From NCBI GenBank assembly GCA_035607415.1, contig DATNAQ010000036.1:1-64000 (forward strand): DNA of 64,000 nt, given 5' to 3'. The notes beneath the pieces are model-generated. The model had not been told where the DNA came from and ran no database searches. It was given only the letters and a program-made list of their open reading frames with translations. The first letter of the stretch is position 1. Every line of letters begins with the position of its first letter. This document shows, piece by piece, positions 41,756 to 52,365 of the stretch. The position numbers were made by a program, and so were the translations under genes. Source of the DNA: JAQBQH01 sp035607415 (GTDB lineage Bacteria; Myxococcota_A; Polyangia; Palsa-1104).

Positions 41756-43623
41756 GCTCGTGGATCGCCGTCGCGCGTCGGGAGTTGCATGGACGTCGGG
41801 TCGCGCTCGCCGGCGCGCTCGGGCTCGGAGTGGTCCCGCTCGGGCTGCCGCGGCTCGTCGCCGGGACGTCGGGGGCCGAGCTGCGCCTGGCGGCGACGGC
41901 GGTGCTGGCGCTCGCCTACGTCGGCATCCTCGCGCTCGTGGTCGGCGGCGGGATGCTCGGGGGCGAGCTGGCCGAGCGGCGGCTCGGCTTCTACTTCGCG
42001 CGCCCGCTCTCGACGGCGGCCATCTTCGCCGGCAAGGTGGCCGCGCTCCTGGTGCTGCTCGTCGGCGCCCAGCTCTTCGTGTGGCTGCCGACGCTGATCT
42101 GCGACGGCTCGCGCGCCGACCTCGCGCCGGCGGTGGCGGTGCTGATGGCGGCGACGCCGCTGTTCGTCGGCGTCGGGCTGGTCGCGGGCGTGGCGGCGCG
42201 CTGCCGCTCGCGCTGGTTGGCCGTCGACATCGCGGTCACCGTGGCCGGGCTGTGGCTGTTCGCCCTGGTGGCGCGGCAGCTCGCGTTCGAGGTGTGGCTG
42301 CATCCCGGCGCACCGCTGCGCCTGTTCGGCGCCGTCGGGGGAGCGCTCGGCATCTTCTCGGTCGCGCTGTTGGCCGGCGCCGCCGCGGCGCTGGCGCGCG
42401 GACGCGTCGACGCGATGCGGGCGCACCGGGCGATGAGCGTGGTGCTGGTGGCGACGCTCCTACCCGCCGGCGGCGCGGCGCTCGCGGCCACCAGGGCGCT
42501 CGAGCGCACCGACATCCATCGGCTGAGCGGCGTCACCGCCGCGAGCGGCGACGGCGATTGGATCTACGTGTCGGGGCCTGTCGCCGGGCAGCGCGCCTAT
42601 GAGCCCGACTTTTTGTGGCAGCGGTCGACGGGGCGCTGGCGGCAGCTCGGGGTGATCATGGGCGGGCCGCTGCCGTCGTTCGCGCCCGACGGCGCGCGCG
42701 TCGCCTGGATCGAGACCGACAATCCGCTCGCCGTGTGGGGCGACCACGCCAAGGCCGTGGACACGTTGGTGGTCGGCGAGCCGGGCGATGCGCGGCACGA
42801 GCGCCGCGCCCCCACCGGGGACGACGCGATGGCGATCGCCTGGTCGCCCGACGGCAGGTGGCTGGCGCTGCTCGGTGAGAAGCGGATCGAGCTGCGCGAC
42901 ACCGGAACGCTGCGCACGCGCGCGACCGTGGAGGCGCCCGGCGGCGCCCGCTTCGTGCGCGCCCGCTTCGCCGGCGATGGGCTGCGCGCCTTCGCGCTCG
43001 ACGGCGAGGGAGTCACGGGGCTCACCGTCTCCGCGCGCGGCACGACGACGCTGGCGCGCGTGGCGACACACGCGGTGTGGATCGACGCGTCGCCGCGCGG
43101 CGATCGCATTCTCGCCGCGCGCGCCGACGGCGCCGTCGACCTCCTCGCGCTCGACGGCGCCGCGCGGACGCTCCTGGCGGCCGGCGGGCGCGTGGCGGCG
43201 CCGTCACCACCGATGGTCGGCTTCGAGCAGCACGGCGGCTTTCTGCCCGACGGCAGCATCGCGCTCGGCTTCGGCGGCGACGCCGAGCGCGCCGGCGTGC
43301 GGCTCTTCGATCGCGACGGCGGCCCCACCCGCACCGTGGAGCTCGGCGTCGGCCGCGTCATCTTCGGCCCGGTGACCAGCCGCGGGCTCCTCGTCGCCAT
43401 CGACGCCAACCCGACGCCGTCGCAGAAGAACGAACGGCTCTTCCTCATCGCGCCCGACGGTGGCGCCCATGCGCTCGACCCGCGCTGGCGCCTCCAGTGG
43501 ACGCTCGACCCGGCGATCGCGCAGACCCCGGCGGCTCACCCGCTCCTGCGCGACGACGACAACCGCCTCCTGGCCTGGGATCCCGCCACCGATCGCGCGA
43601 CCCCGCTCCTACCCGGGCGATAG
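41752..43623 (+). CDS. ABC permease fused to extracytoplasmic beta-propeller
   Basis: A 623-aa protein. Residues 1-240 form an ABC-2-like permease with about six helices (LAATAVLALAYVGILALVVG, VAALLVLLVGAQLFVWLPTL, LFGAVGGALGIFSVALLAG and others). After a last helix (about 225-245) the C-terminal 380 residues read as a WD40/PD40-type propeller on the outside (AIAWSPDGRWLALLGEKRIE, VWIDASPRGDRILAARADG). It overlaps the ATPase gene by 4 bp and has a GGGAGGG ribosome site. The propeller could sense or bind the transported compound. Fusion of these two parts is uncommon. Confidence 0.85.
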   Translation: MSSWIAVARRELHGRRVALAGALGLGVVPLGLPRLVAGTSGAELRLAATAVLALAYVGILALVVGGGMLGGELAERRLGFYFARPLSTAAIFAGKVAALLVLLVGAQLFVWLPTLICDGSRADLAPAVAVLMAATPLFVGVGLVAGVAARCRSRWLAVDIAVTVAGLWLFALVARQLAFEVWLHPGAPLRLFGAVGGALGIFSVALLAGAAAALARGRVDAMRAHRAMSVVLVATLLPAGGAALAATRALERTDIHRLSGVTAASGDGDWIYVSGPVAGQRAYEPDFLWQRSTGRWRQLGVIMGGPLPSFAPDGARVAWIETDNPLAVWGDHAKAVDTLVVGEPGDARHERRAPTGDDAMAIAWSPDGRWLALLGEKRIELRDTGTLRTRATVEAPGGARFVRARFAGDGLRAFALDGEGVTGLTVSARGTTTLARVATHAVWIDASPRGDRILAARADGAVDLLALDGAARTLLAAGGRVAAPSPPMVGFEQHGGFLPDGSIALGFGGDAERAGVRLFDRDGGPTRTVELGVGRVIFGPVTSRGLLVAIDANPTPSQKNERLFLIAPDGGAHALDPRWRLQWTLDPAIAQTPAAHPLLRDDDNRLLAWDPATDRATPLLPGR

Positions 43624-43625
43624 CG

Positions 43626-44072
43626 CTACTTCTTGCTCTTGGCGTCGGCCGATGGCTTGGCGTCGCCGCGGGCCGCGCGCGTCAGCGCGGCGAGCGCAGC
43701 GGCAAACAGCGGACCGGCGACGGCGAGCGGCTCGGCGCCGTCCGCCTCCAGCACGAACCAATCGTTGGCGATGACGTCGACGGCGGTGCGCACGCTCACC
43801 ACGCGCACGATCGCAGCGGCGAGCCCGTCGGCGGCGAGCGGCAGCCGGCGCTCGTCGGCGCCGAGCAGCGGGGGTGGTGCGGCGAGCGGCCGGCCGTACC
43901 GCGCGAAGAGCGACGCGACGACGGTCGGCGGCAACGCGCGCGCTCGCGCGAGCGCTTCGTCGATCGCGTCGAGCCCGTCGTCGTCGTCGATCACCGACGG
44001 ACTGTACGCCGGCAGCGGCCCGCCGGGAATAGCGCAGGCCCGCCGGCGGTCGGGCAATGAGAGGTAGATCAC
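43626..44072 (-). CDS. hypothetical protein
   Basis: A 148-aa protein of unknown family. It is acidic in the first half (SPSVIDDDDGLDAIDEALAR), has a short hydrophobic stretch near the C-terminus (EPLAVAGPLFAAALAALTRA) and ends in a Lys-rich tail. Codon usage and composition are like real genes, and the opposite-strand frame is Ser/Ala-rich nonsense. Starts with GTG at 44072; stops 2 nt after the permease stop (convergent). Confidence 0.6.
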   Translation of the reverse strand: MIYLSLPDRRRACAIPGGPLPAYSPSVIDDDDGLDAIDEALARARALPPTVVASLFARYGRPLAAPPPLLGADERRLPLAADGLAAAIVRVVSVRTAVDVIANDWFVLEADGAEPLAVAGPLFAAALAALTRAARGDAKPSADAKSKK

Positions 44073-44144
44073 GACGTCGGGGCGCGCGCGGACGTGTGGG
44101 AAACGTCGTTGTCACCGGCGCGGTTCTACGGCAAGAATCCCGTC

Positions 44145-45934
<1,790 letters not shown>

Positions 45935-45938
<4 letters not shown>

Positions 45939-48900
45939 GCGCGGCCTCCGACGACTGGTCGCCGCCGTCGGAGATCGAAGAGTATCGCCTGCTCCGGCCG
46001 CTCGGCCGCGGCGCCATGGGGCAGGTCTTCCTGGCGCACGACACGCTGCTCGATCGCAAGGTGGCCGTGAAGTTCGTCGCCGGCAGCGACATCGACGCCC
46101 GCGTGCGCGAGCAGTTCTTCGTCGAGGCGCGCGCCATCGCGCGGCTGTCGCACGCCAACGTGGTCGCCATCCACCGCGTCGGCGAGGTGCGGCGCCGCCC
46201 GTTCCTCATCTCCGAGCTGGTGCAGGGCAAGAACCTGGCGGAGCTGCCGCGCCCCGTCGAGCCGGCGCGCCTCATGGAGATCGGGATCGGCCTGGCGCGC
46301 GGGCTGGCGGCGGCGCACCGGCGCGGCGTCCTGCATCGCGATCTGAAGCCGGCCAACGCCATGATCACCGACGAGGGCGAGGTCAAGCTGCTCGACTTCG
46401 GGCTGGCGCAGCTCCTCGATCGCACCGCGTCGGCGCCGGCGTCGCGTCCGCTCGGCGCCGTCGGCTCGCCGCTCTACATGGCGCCCGAGATCTGGCGCGG
46501 CGATCCCGCCACGCGCGCCTCCGACGTCTACTCGATCGGCGTCCTTCTCTACGAGCTCGCCGCGGCGCGGGCGCCCCACCAGGACGCCGGCGCCGACGAG
46601 CTGCCGCGCGTGACGCAGGAGCGCGACGTCCCGCCGCTGCACGAGGCGGCGCCTGCCGTCGATCGGCGCCTCTGCGAGGTGATCGATCGCTGCCTGCGCC
46701 GCGACCCGGCGATGCGCTGGGAGTCGGGCGATGCGCTGCGCGAGGCGCTCGAGTCGCTGGTCGTGTCGACGCGCGCGGCGCTGCCCGAGGGCAATCCGTA
46801 TCGCGGGCTGCTCGCGTTCGAGGCCGAGCACCAGAGCCTCTTCTTCGGGCGCGAGAGCGAGGCGCGCGCGCTCCTCGATCGCCTGCGCGCCGAGCCGTTC
46901 GTCGTCGTCGCCGGCGACTCGGGCGTGGGCAAGTCGTCGCTGTGCCGCGCCGGCGTGCTGCCGCGCCTCGATGGGCGCGTGGCGCAGCTCGTGCCGGGGC
47001 GCCAGCCGCTGGTGGCGCTGTGCGCGGCGCTGGCACCGGTGGTCGGGCTGGCCGAGGACGAGCTGGCGGCGGCGCTGCGGCAGGATCCGGCGAGCCTCGG
47101 GCGCCTGCTCCGTCGCCACGCGCCGCTGGCGCTCTTCGTCGATCAGCTCGAGGAGCTGGCCACGCTCACCGCGCCCGACGAGGCGGCGCTCGTCGCCGAG
47201 GCGCTGGCCGCGCTCACCGTCGGCGCGCCCGGCGTGCGCCTGCTGGCGACGGTGCGCAGCGATTTTCTCACGCGGCTCGCCGGCCTGCCGGCGCTCGGTC
47301 CGCACATCGCCCGCGCGCTCTATCTTCTGCCCGCGCTGTCGGCCGAGGGCGTGCGCGACGCCACCGTCGGCCCGGCGCAGGCCAAGGGCTTCCGCTTCGA
47401 GACCCCGGCGATGGTCGACGCGCTCGTCGCCGTGGCCGACGGCGCCGGCGGATTGCCGCTCCTGCAGTTCGCGCTCGCCGAGCTGTGGGACGCGCGCGAC
47501 GTCGGGGCCAAGCTCATCCCGGCGACCGCGCTCGAGCGCATGGGCGGCCCCGCCGGCGCGCTCGCGCGTCACGCCGACGGCGTCTTGGCCGCGCTCCTGC
47601 CGTCCGAGCGCGCCGCGGCGAAACAGATCCTCCTCCAGCTCGTCACCGGCGAAGGCACACGCGCGCGCAAGAGCCACGCCGACCTGGTGCGCGGCGCCGG
47701 CGGCGCGCAGGCCGCGCTCGAGGCGCTGGTGCGCGGCCGCCTGGTGATCGCGCGCGAGGAGACCTACGAGATCGCGCACGAGGCGCTGGTGACGCGCTGG
47801 GGCACCATGCGCGGCTGGCTCTCGCAGGACGTCGAGCGCCGCGCCGCCTGGGAGCGCCTCGAGCGCGCCGCCGCCGAGTGGGAGCGCCTCGGCCGCGCGC
47901 CCGACGCGCTGTGGAGCGGCAAGCAGCTCACCGAATCGGCCGCCGCCGGCGCGCCACCCGACGGCACGCGCGAAGCGGCGTTCCTCGTCGCCTCGCGGCA
48001 CGCCGCCACGCGCCGCAGCCGCCGGCGCTGGATGGCGGCGCTCGCCGTGCCCGCGATCGCGCTCGGCGTCTACGCCATCGGCAACCTGCAGCAGCGGCGC
48101 GACGTCGCTCATCGTGTCGCCGATCAGATGTCGCAGGCCGAGCGCGCCCGCGCCCGCGGCCAGACGGCGAACGCCGAGTTCGAGCGCCTGCGCGCCGAGG
48201 CGCTCGCCCGCTTCGACGCCATGGACGGCGCCGCCGGCGAGGCGCGTTGGGCCCAGGCGCTCGCCGCCGCGCGCCGGGCCGCCGCCGACCAGCGCGCCGC
48301 CAGCGACGCGCTCGAGACGGCGCTGCGCATCGACGCCACGCGCGCCGACGTGCGCGCCCGCTTCGGCGACGTGCTCGTCGAGCGCGCGCTCCTGGCCGAG
48401 GCGACCTTCCAGCGCGCGCAGCGCGACGATCTTCTGACGCGCCTCGCGCTCAACGACGAGGACGGCTCGCGGCGCGCGCGCTGGAACGCGCCCGGACAGG
48501 TCGAGCTGGTGACGCCGCCCGGCGCGCCCGTCGAGCTGTCGCGCTACCAGGACGACGACGGCCGGCGCCATCCGGTCGCGCTGCCGCCGCCGACCTCGCC
48601 GACGCTGACGCTGGCGCCCGGCTCCTACGTCGCCGTCGCCGCCGGCGTGCGCGCGCCCTTCGTCGTCGACCGCGGCGAGCACGTGCGCGTGGTGGTGATG
48701 CCGCCGCCGGGCGCGGTGCCGAGCGGCTTCGTCTACGTCCCGCCCGGCCGCTTCCTCTACGGCTCGTCAGGCAACGAGGCCATGCGCGGCAGCTTCTTCG
48801 GCGCGCCGCCGCTGCACGAGGTCACCACCGGCGGCTACTTCATCGCCGAGCACGAGACCACCTACGCCGACTGGATCGCCTTCCTCGAGGCGCTGCCGCC

Positions 48901-49531
48901 GGCCGAGCGCGTGCGCCACCTCGCCACCGGCAGCGACTTTCAGGGCGTCGGCGTCGAGCTGCGCCAGGAGCCCGACGGCTGGCACCTGGCGCTGCGCTCG
49001 CGCTCCGCCATCTATCACGCGCGCTGGGGGGAGCCGATCCGTTATCGCGAGCGCACGCACGACAGCGCGCAGGACTGGCGCCGCCTGCCCGTCGCCGGCA
49101 TCACCTTCCGCGACGCCGAGGCCTACGCGCGCTGGCTCGACTCGTCGGGCCGCGTGCCCGGCGCGCGGCTGTGCACCGAGCACGAATGGGAGCGCGCCGG
49201 CCGCGGCGCCGACGATCGCGAATTCCCGCACGGCGACCGCCTCGAGCCGGCCGACGCCAACTTCGATCTCACCTACGGCCAGAAGCTCGACGCCTTCGGT
49301 CCCGACGAGGTCGGCAGCCACCCGGCGTCGCGCAGCCCCTTCGGCGTCGACGATATGTCCGGCAACATCTTCGAATGGACCGTCTCGTCGCTGGCCAAGG
49401 ACGAGTCGGTCATCCGCGGCGGCTGCTACTACTACAACCACTTGATGGTGCGGCTCTACTATCGAGAGGTCATCAACGCCGACGATCGCACCCAGATGAT
49501 CGGGCTGCGCGTCTGCGCCACGCCGCGATGA
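45935..49531 (+). CDS. Ser/Thr kinase - nSTAND NTPase - FGE-sulfatase-like fusion
   Basis: A 1198-aa membrane protein. Kinase domain about 15-285: LGRGAMGQVFLA, catalytic Lys 46, HRDLKPANAM (Asp 136), DFGLAQL (Asp 154). An nSTAND-type NTPase domain follows (about 288-660: NPYRGLLAFEAEHQSLFFGR, Walker A GDSGVGKSS near 327, Walker B LALFVDQLEEL near 400). A membrane helix is at about 698-718, then a coiled-coil-like Ala/Arg-rich segment (730-820), and a C-terminal FGE-sulfatase/SUMF1-like domain (about 928-1198: GFVYVPPGRFLYGS, RLCTEHEWERAGRG, NIFEWTVSS, VIRGGCYYYN). It is co-translated with the FHA activator, so its targets likely include it. Confidence 0.9.
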
Positions 49532-49532
49532 G

Positions 49533-49584
49533 GCAAGGTTTGCCGATCACGCAAAACTTGCCTGACCGATCGCGCAACTCTTGC
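49533..49584. promoter_or_regulatory. three GCAA-N3-TTGC inverted repeats (candidate enhancer sites)
   Basis: GCAAGGTTTGC (49533-49543), GCAAAACTTGC (49551-49561) and GCAACTCTTGC (49574-49584) are three copies of one inverted repeat, just after the kinase-nSTAND stop. They lie 84-146 bp before the ADYC gene, in the position of enhancer sites for a sigma54 activator. The last copy is identical to one upstream of the peptide operon. Confidence 0.62.
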
Positions 49585-49646
49585 GTTCTCCCGCGTGGGG
49601 GCGCGGCACAACCTCGCGATTCGTGTGCGGCGGGTCGCATGTAGGT

Positions 49647-49662
49647 GGGCATGGGGTCTGCT
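49647..49662 (+). promoter_or_regulatory. sigma54-like promoter of ADYC lipoprotein gene
   Basis: GGGCAT-N5-CTGCT with the exact GG-N10-GC spacing; 8 of 11 positions match TGGCAC-N5-TTGCW. The predicted transcript would start near 49673, only 4 nt before the ATG. A TG-n-TAGGGT element overlaps it and is an alternative. Confidence 0.4.
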
Positions 49663-49676
49663 AGGGTGCGCCGGTC

Positions 49677-51017
49677 ATGAGATCACTCGCGAACCGTGCA
49701 GGCCTGTTTCCTCTTCTGATCGTCGCCGGGTGTGGCGCGCCGCCCGACGGCGGTGTCATCGTCGGCACCGAGGGCTCGGCGCTCCTGGCCAGCAACGGCC
49801 ACGTGCAGAACGGCCACGTGCAGAATGGCCACGTGCAGAACGGCCGCGAGCTCTCGCTCGCCGGCGTCGATCTGACGACGATGCAGCGCCTCGTCACGCT
49901 GCCGGCCTCGGGGCAGCCGCCCGATCTGAGCCCGGCCAACCTGGTGCCGGTGCCGAACGTGCACCTCGTCCAGGGCGTGCTCACCGACGGGGTGCAGTCG
50001 GGCGCCGCCTTCGCCGGCACCATCGTCTACGGCTCGCTCTCCGACGGCCAGGCCAACCTGCCCGTCTACATCCAGTCGTACACGGCGACCTCCGATCCCG
50101 AGGTGCCGCACTACGTCCTGCAGGTCTACCATCCGTTCGTCCCGCCCGACGGCCAGGTCTGCAACGGACCCTGTCCATGGAGCTGGGACTACGGCTGCGG
50201 CGCCATCACGCTACGTCCGCCGTGTAAGTACCCGCCGGGCTCGTGCGGCCCCATCACCATCCCGACCGCCGCGATCGCCGTCGGCGGTCAGTGGGACTAC
50301 CACTCGGGCACGCCCGGCGACGGGCGCAAGCTCATCGAGCAGGGCAACGCGGCCTACGACACGCACATCACGTTCGCCTGCACCGACGGCGCGATCGGAA
50401 AGTGCGTCGAGAAGGCGGGCTACAAGCCGTGGGCGAACGCCGCGCCCGAGTGTCGCATGATCCGAACGGGGCTGTTCTTCCGCCGCAAGTGCTGGACGCA
50501 CACGCAGGAGATGCTGCACGAGGCCTGCGTGCGCATGGTGCGCGCCGACTACTGCGGCGACGGCGTCTCCATGACCGTCGACGGGATCGGCATCGACATC
50601 TGGGACGAGTCGAACATCAACACGATGTCGGAGACCACCTGGGGCCTCGAAGGCGAGTGGACGCCCAACGGCGCGCGCTGCCTCGACGTGGCCAACATGG
50701 GACGCACCTCGGCGACGCTGCCGGCCGGCGAGGACCTCGGCACGTACCTCTACCTGGCGTGCGGCCACAAGTGGGATCACCAGTACAACCAGGCCGCGCC
50801 GTTCCGCTGGGAGGACAACGACTGCTTCAAGCACGGCCCGGCGTCGAACGACTCGAGCTATTACACGGCGAACCTGCCGGTCGATCCGACGTACGCGAAC
50901 CTGACGACGCTCGACATGCACGATCGCGTCTGGATCCAGAATCGCTCGATGTGCGTCTACGCCGACGGCGCGCCCGACATGGGCAATCCCGACGCGACCA
51001 ATCCGCTCTGCCAGTAG
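49677..51017 (+). CDS. ADYC-domain lipoprotein
   Basis: A 446-aa surface lipoprotein (lipobox VAGC, Cys 19) of a type found mainly in Myxococcota, carrying the RADYCGDG motif (about 290) that names the ADYC domain. After the lipobox come three Asn-Gly-His-Val-Gln repeats (about 40-56). The ADYC domain is Cys-rich: CNGPCPWSWDYGCG, PPCKYPPGSCG, TFACTDGAIGKC, CRMIRTGLFFRRKCWT, HEACVRMVRADYCG. Function is unknown. It shares GCAA-N3-TTGC sites and a sigma54-like promoter with the peptide operon downstream, so it may be a member of the same regulon, for example a receptor or immunity factor. Confidence 0.85.
   Translation: MRSLANRAGLFPLLIVAGCGAPPDGGVIVGTEGSALLASNGHVQNGHVQNGHVQNGRELSLAGVDLTTMQRLVTLPASGQPPDLSPANLVPVPNVHLVQGVLTDGVQSGAAFAGTIVYGSLSDGQANLPVYIQSYTATSDPEVPHYVLQVYHPFVPPDGQVCNGPCPWSWDYGCGAITLRPPCKYPPGSCGPITIPTAAIAVGGQWDYHSGTPGDGRKLIEQGNAAYDTHITFACTDGAIGKCVEKAGYKPWANAAPECRMIRTGLFFRRKCWTHTQEMLHEACVRMVRADYCGDGVSMTVDGIGIDIWDESNINTMSETTWGLEGEWTPNGARCLDVANMGRTSATLPAGEDLGTYLYLACGHKWDHQYNQAAPFRWEDNDCFKHGPASNDSSYYTANLPVDPTYANLTTLDMHDRVWIQNRSMCVYADGAPDMGNPDATNPLCQ
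49794..49838 (+). repeat. 15-bp tandem repeat in ADYC gene
   Basis: Three near-identical copies of AACGGCCACGTGCAG encode the Asn-Gly-His-Val-Gln repeats near the lipoprotein N-terminus. Each copy contains a CACGTG palindrome. Confidence 0.85.
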
Positions 51018-51090
51018 CTTCTCTCTCTCTTCTTCCCCGACACGCACGCTAGACCGTCGTTGATCGCGCGATCGTTGCGCGACGGCGCAC

Positions 51091-51101
51091 GCAACTCTTG
51101 C
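51091..51101. promoter_or_regulatory. GCAA-N3-TTGC site upstream of peptide operon
   Basis: GCAACTCTTGC, identical over 12 bp (with a leading C) to the site at 49573-49584. Its first base is 97 bp before the GG of the sigma54 promoter; the same 97 bp separates the middle site of the ADYC gene from its promoter. Confidence 0.6.
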
Positions 51102-51186
51102 ATGCACGCAATGTCCGCGCGTGCGCTCGATCGCATCGTCGCGCGCTGACCCCGCGCGCGCTGCGGGCTTCGTGCGCGACGAGTCG

Positions 51187-51202
51187 TGGCACCGGCGCTG
51201 CA
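51187..51202 (+). promoter_or_regulatory. sigma54 promoter of SDP-like peptide operon
   Basis: TGGCAC-N5-CTGCA with exact GG-N10-GC spacing, 10 of 11 positions matching the TGGCAC-N5-TTGCW consensus. Transcription would begin near 51213, giving a leader of about 59 nt that holds a triple ACGCA repeat and an AGGAGAG ribosome site. Otherwise 51018-51271 has no coding signal. Confidence 0.62.
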
Positions 51203-51271
51203 AAGGGCCAGCGCGGTCTCGCGCGACCGAGAAACCTCGAACGCAACGCAACGCAACGACAGGAGAGCTTC

Positions 51272-51637
51272 ATGAAACGCACGAAGAAGGCGGTTTTGAC
51301 CGGGGCGACGATGGCCGTCCTCGGGGGGATGCTGATGACGTCGACCCAGCCGGTGCTGGCGAGCACCTCGGGCGTCAGCAGCGTGACGCACCAGGCGCCG
51401 GCGTCGCCGGACGCGACCGGCACCGTGTACTGGTGGTCGGAAGCGGCGGGCGCGCTCGCCGGTGGCGCCGCCGGTGGCGCCGTCGGTGGCGCGATGTCGT
51501 GCGGTCCGGGCGGCGCGGCTGCCGGCGCCGCCGCGGGCGGTGTTGCCGGGTTCGTCGCGTACGCGGTCGGGAGCTTGTTCGGCGTCGCGGCGCCGGCGGC
51601 TCGCATGGATCCGTCGGCGGCGCACGCGCTCGATTGA
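51272..51637 (+). CDS. SDP-like small secreted protein 1, glycine-zipper type
   Basis: A 121-aa precursor. Signal peptide 1-30 (cleavage after PVLA). The mature part has VYWWSE (52-57), then a hydrophobic Gly/Ala stretch with GxxxG-like spacing (about 60-108; AGGAAGGAVGGAMS, AAAGAAAGGVAGFV) as in pore-forming class II bacteriocins, and ends in AHALD. There is one Cys (about 77). It is the founding gene of a five-gene tandem set and the only one separated from the rest by a hairpin. A bacteriocin or toxin role is inferred from composition and from the SdpA/SdpB-like genes in the operon. Confidence 0.8.
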   Translation: MKRTKKAVLTGATMAVLGGMLMTSTQPVLASTSGVSSVTHQAPASPDATGTVYWWSEAAGALAGGAAGGAVGGAMSCGPGGAAAGAAAGGVAGFVAYAVGSLFGVAAPAARMDPSAAHALD

Positions 51638-51643
51638 TCGATC

Positions 51644-51676
51644 TGCCGCCAGGGCTCGTCGTGGGCCCTGGCGGCA
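51644..51676 (+). terminator. hairpin between peptide 1 and peptide 2 (attenuator)
   Basis: TGCCGCCAGGGC (51644-51655), 9-nt loop, GCCCTGGCGGCA (51665-51676): a perfect 12-bp stem followed by ACCC and four T. It lies between the first peptide stop and the ribosome site of the second. It could terminate part of the transcripts or protect the 3' end, so that peptide 1 is made in excess. Confidence 0.55.
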
Positions 51677-51696
51677 ACCCTTTTGAGGAGGGGATC

Positions 51697-51990
51697 ATGA
51701 AGACGAAAAAGATCCGTCGTTCGCTGTTGTGGGCCGTGCTCGTCGCCGGTTTCGCCGGCACGTTGACGATGGGGACGCATCCGGTGCGCGCCGAGAGCAT
51801 CAGCTCGTCGGAGATCGCGACTGGCGACGGTACGACGGTGCAACCGTATGTCTGGGCGGAAGTGGCGGACTCGGTCACCGGCGCGCTCACGAGCGTGGCC
51901 CATGTGTTCTTCAGCTGCATGTTCGTGCAGAACGCGGTCCTCGTCGCCGCGCCGGCATACCGCGCGCTGCCCGAGCGGGCGCTCGACTGA
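51697..51990 (+). CDS. SDP-like small secreted protein 2
   Basis: A 97-aa precursor with a signal peptide ending in PVRA (cleavage after 32, mature start ES). The mature part has PYVWAE (50-55), a hydrophobic segment with one Cys (about 62-85, SVAHVFFSCMFVQNAVLVAA) and the shared end RALPERALD, identical over nine residues to peptide 4. Its signal peptide is closely related to that of peptide 3 at DNA level. Ribosome site GAGGAGGGG. No separate promoter is seen. Confidence 0.8.
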   Translation: MKTKKIRRSLLWAVLVAGFAGTLTMGTHPVRAESISSSEIATGDGTTVQPYVWAEVADSVTGALTSVAHVFFSCMFVQNAVLVAAPAYRALPERALD

Positions 51991-52013
51991 CCCATCGGAA
52001 GAAGGAGGGGACC

Positions 52014-52352
52014 ATGAAGACGAAGATGATTCGGCGCTCGCTGTCGTGGGGCGTGCTCTTTGCCGGCTTCGCCGGCACGTTGACGGTGGCGACGCGTCCG
52101 GTGCGCGCCGAGAGCATCACGTCGTCGGCGCTCGCGGGCGCCGTCGGCGATGGGGCGACGGTGCAGCCGTACTTCTGGAGCGAGATTGCCCACGCGGCGA
52201 CCGACGTGGCGCACGCGGTCACGACGGCGCTCATCAGCGGCAACATCGGCCTCGATGTCAAAGGTGACGGCTGGGCGCCCGTGTACATCGCGGCCGCCGG
52301 CGTCAATCAGCCGTCGGCGATCTCGTCGCTGTCGGCGCGCTCGCTCGACTAA
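52014..52352 (+). CDS. SDP-like small secreted protein 3
   Basis: A 112-aa precursor. Signal peptide 1-32 (PVRA, then ES), PYFWSE (52-57), an amphipathic and hydrophobic mature part (EIAHAATDVAHAVTTALISG; WAPVYIAAAGVNQPSAI) and the end ARSLD. No Cys at all, so disulfide formation cannot be general in this family. The stretch around codons 17-38 is nearly the same DNA as in peptide 2, evidence of tandem duplication. A strong ribosome site (GAAGGAGGGG) precedes the ATG, 23 bp after peptide 2. Confidence 0.8.
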   Translation: MKTKMIRRSLSWGVLFAGFAGTLTVATRPVRAESITSSALAGAVGDGATVQPYFWSEIAHAATDVAHAVTTALISGNIGLDVKGDGWAPVYIAAAGVNQPSAISSLSARSLD

Positions 52353-52365
52353 CGGAGGAATGATC

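Noticed and set aside
43633..44067. Plus-strand frame opposite the hypothetical gene 43626-44072
   Set aside because: Extremely Ser/Ala-rich translation; the minus-strand product has normal composition.
49794..49838. Possible CRISPR-like repeat
   Set aside because: 15-bp contiguous units inside a coding frame, no spacers; these are protein repeats.
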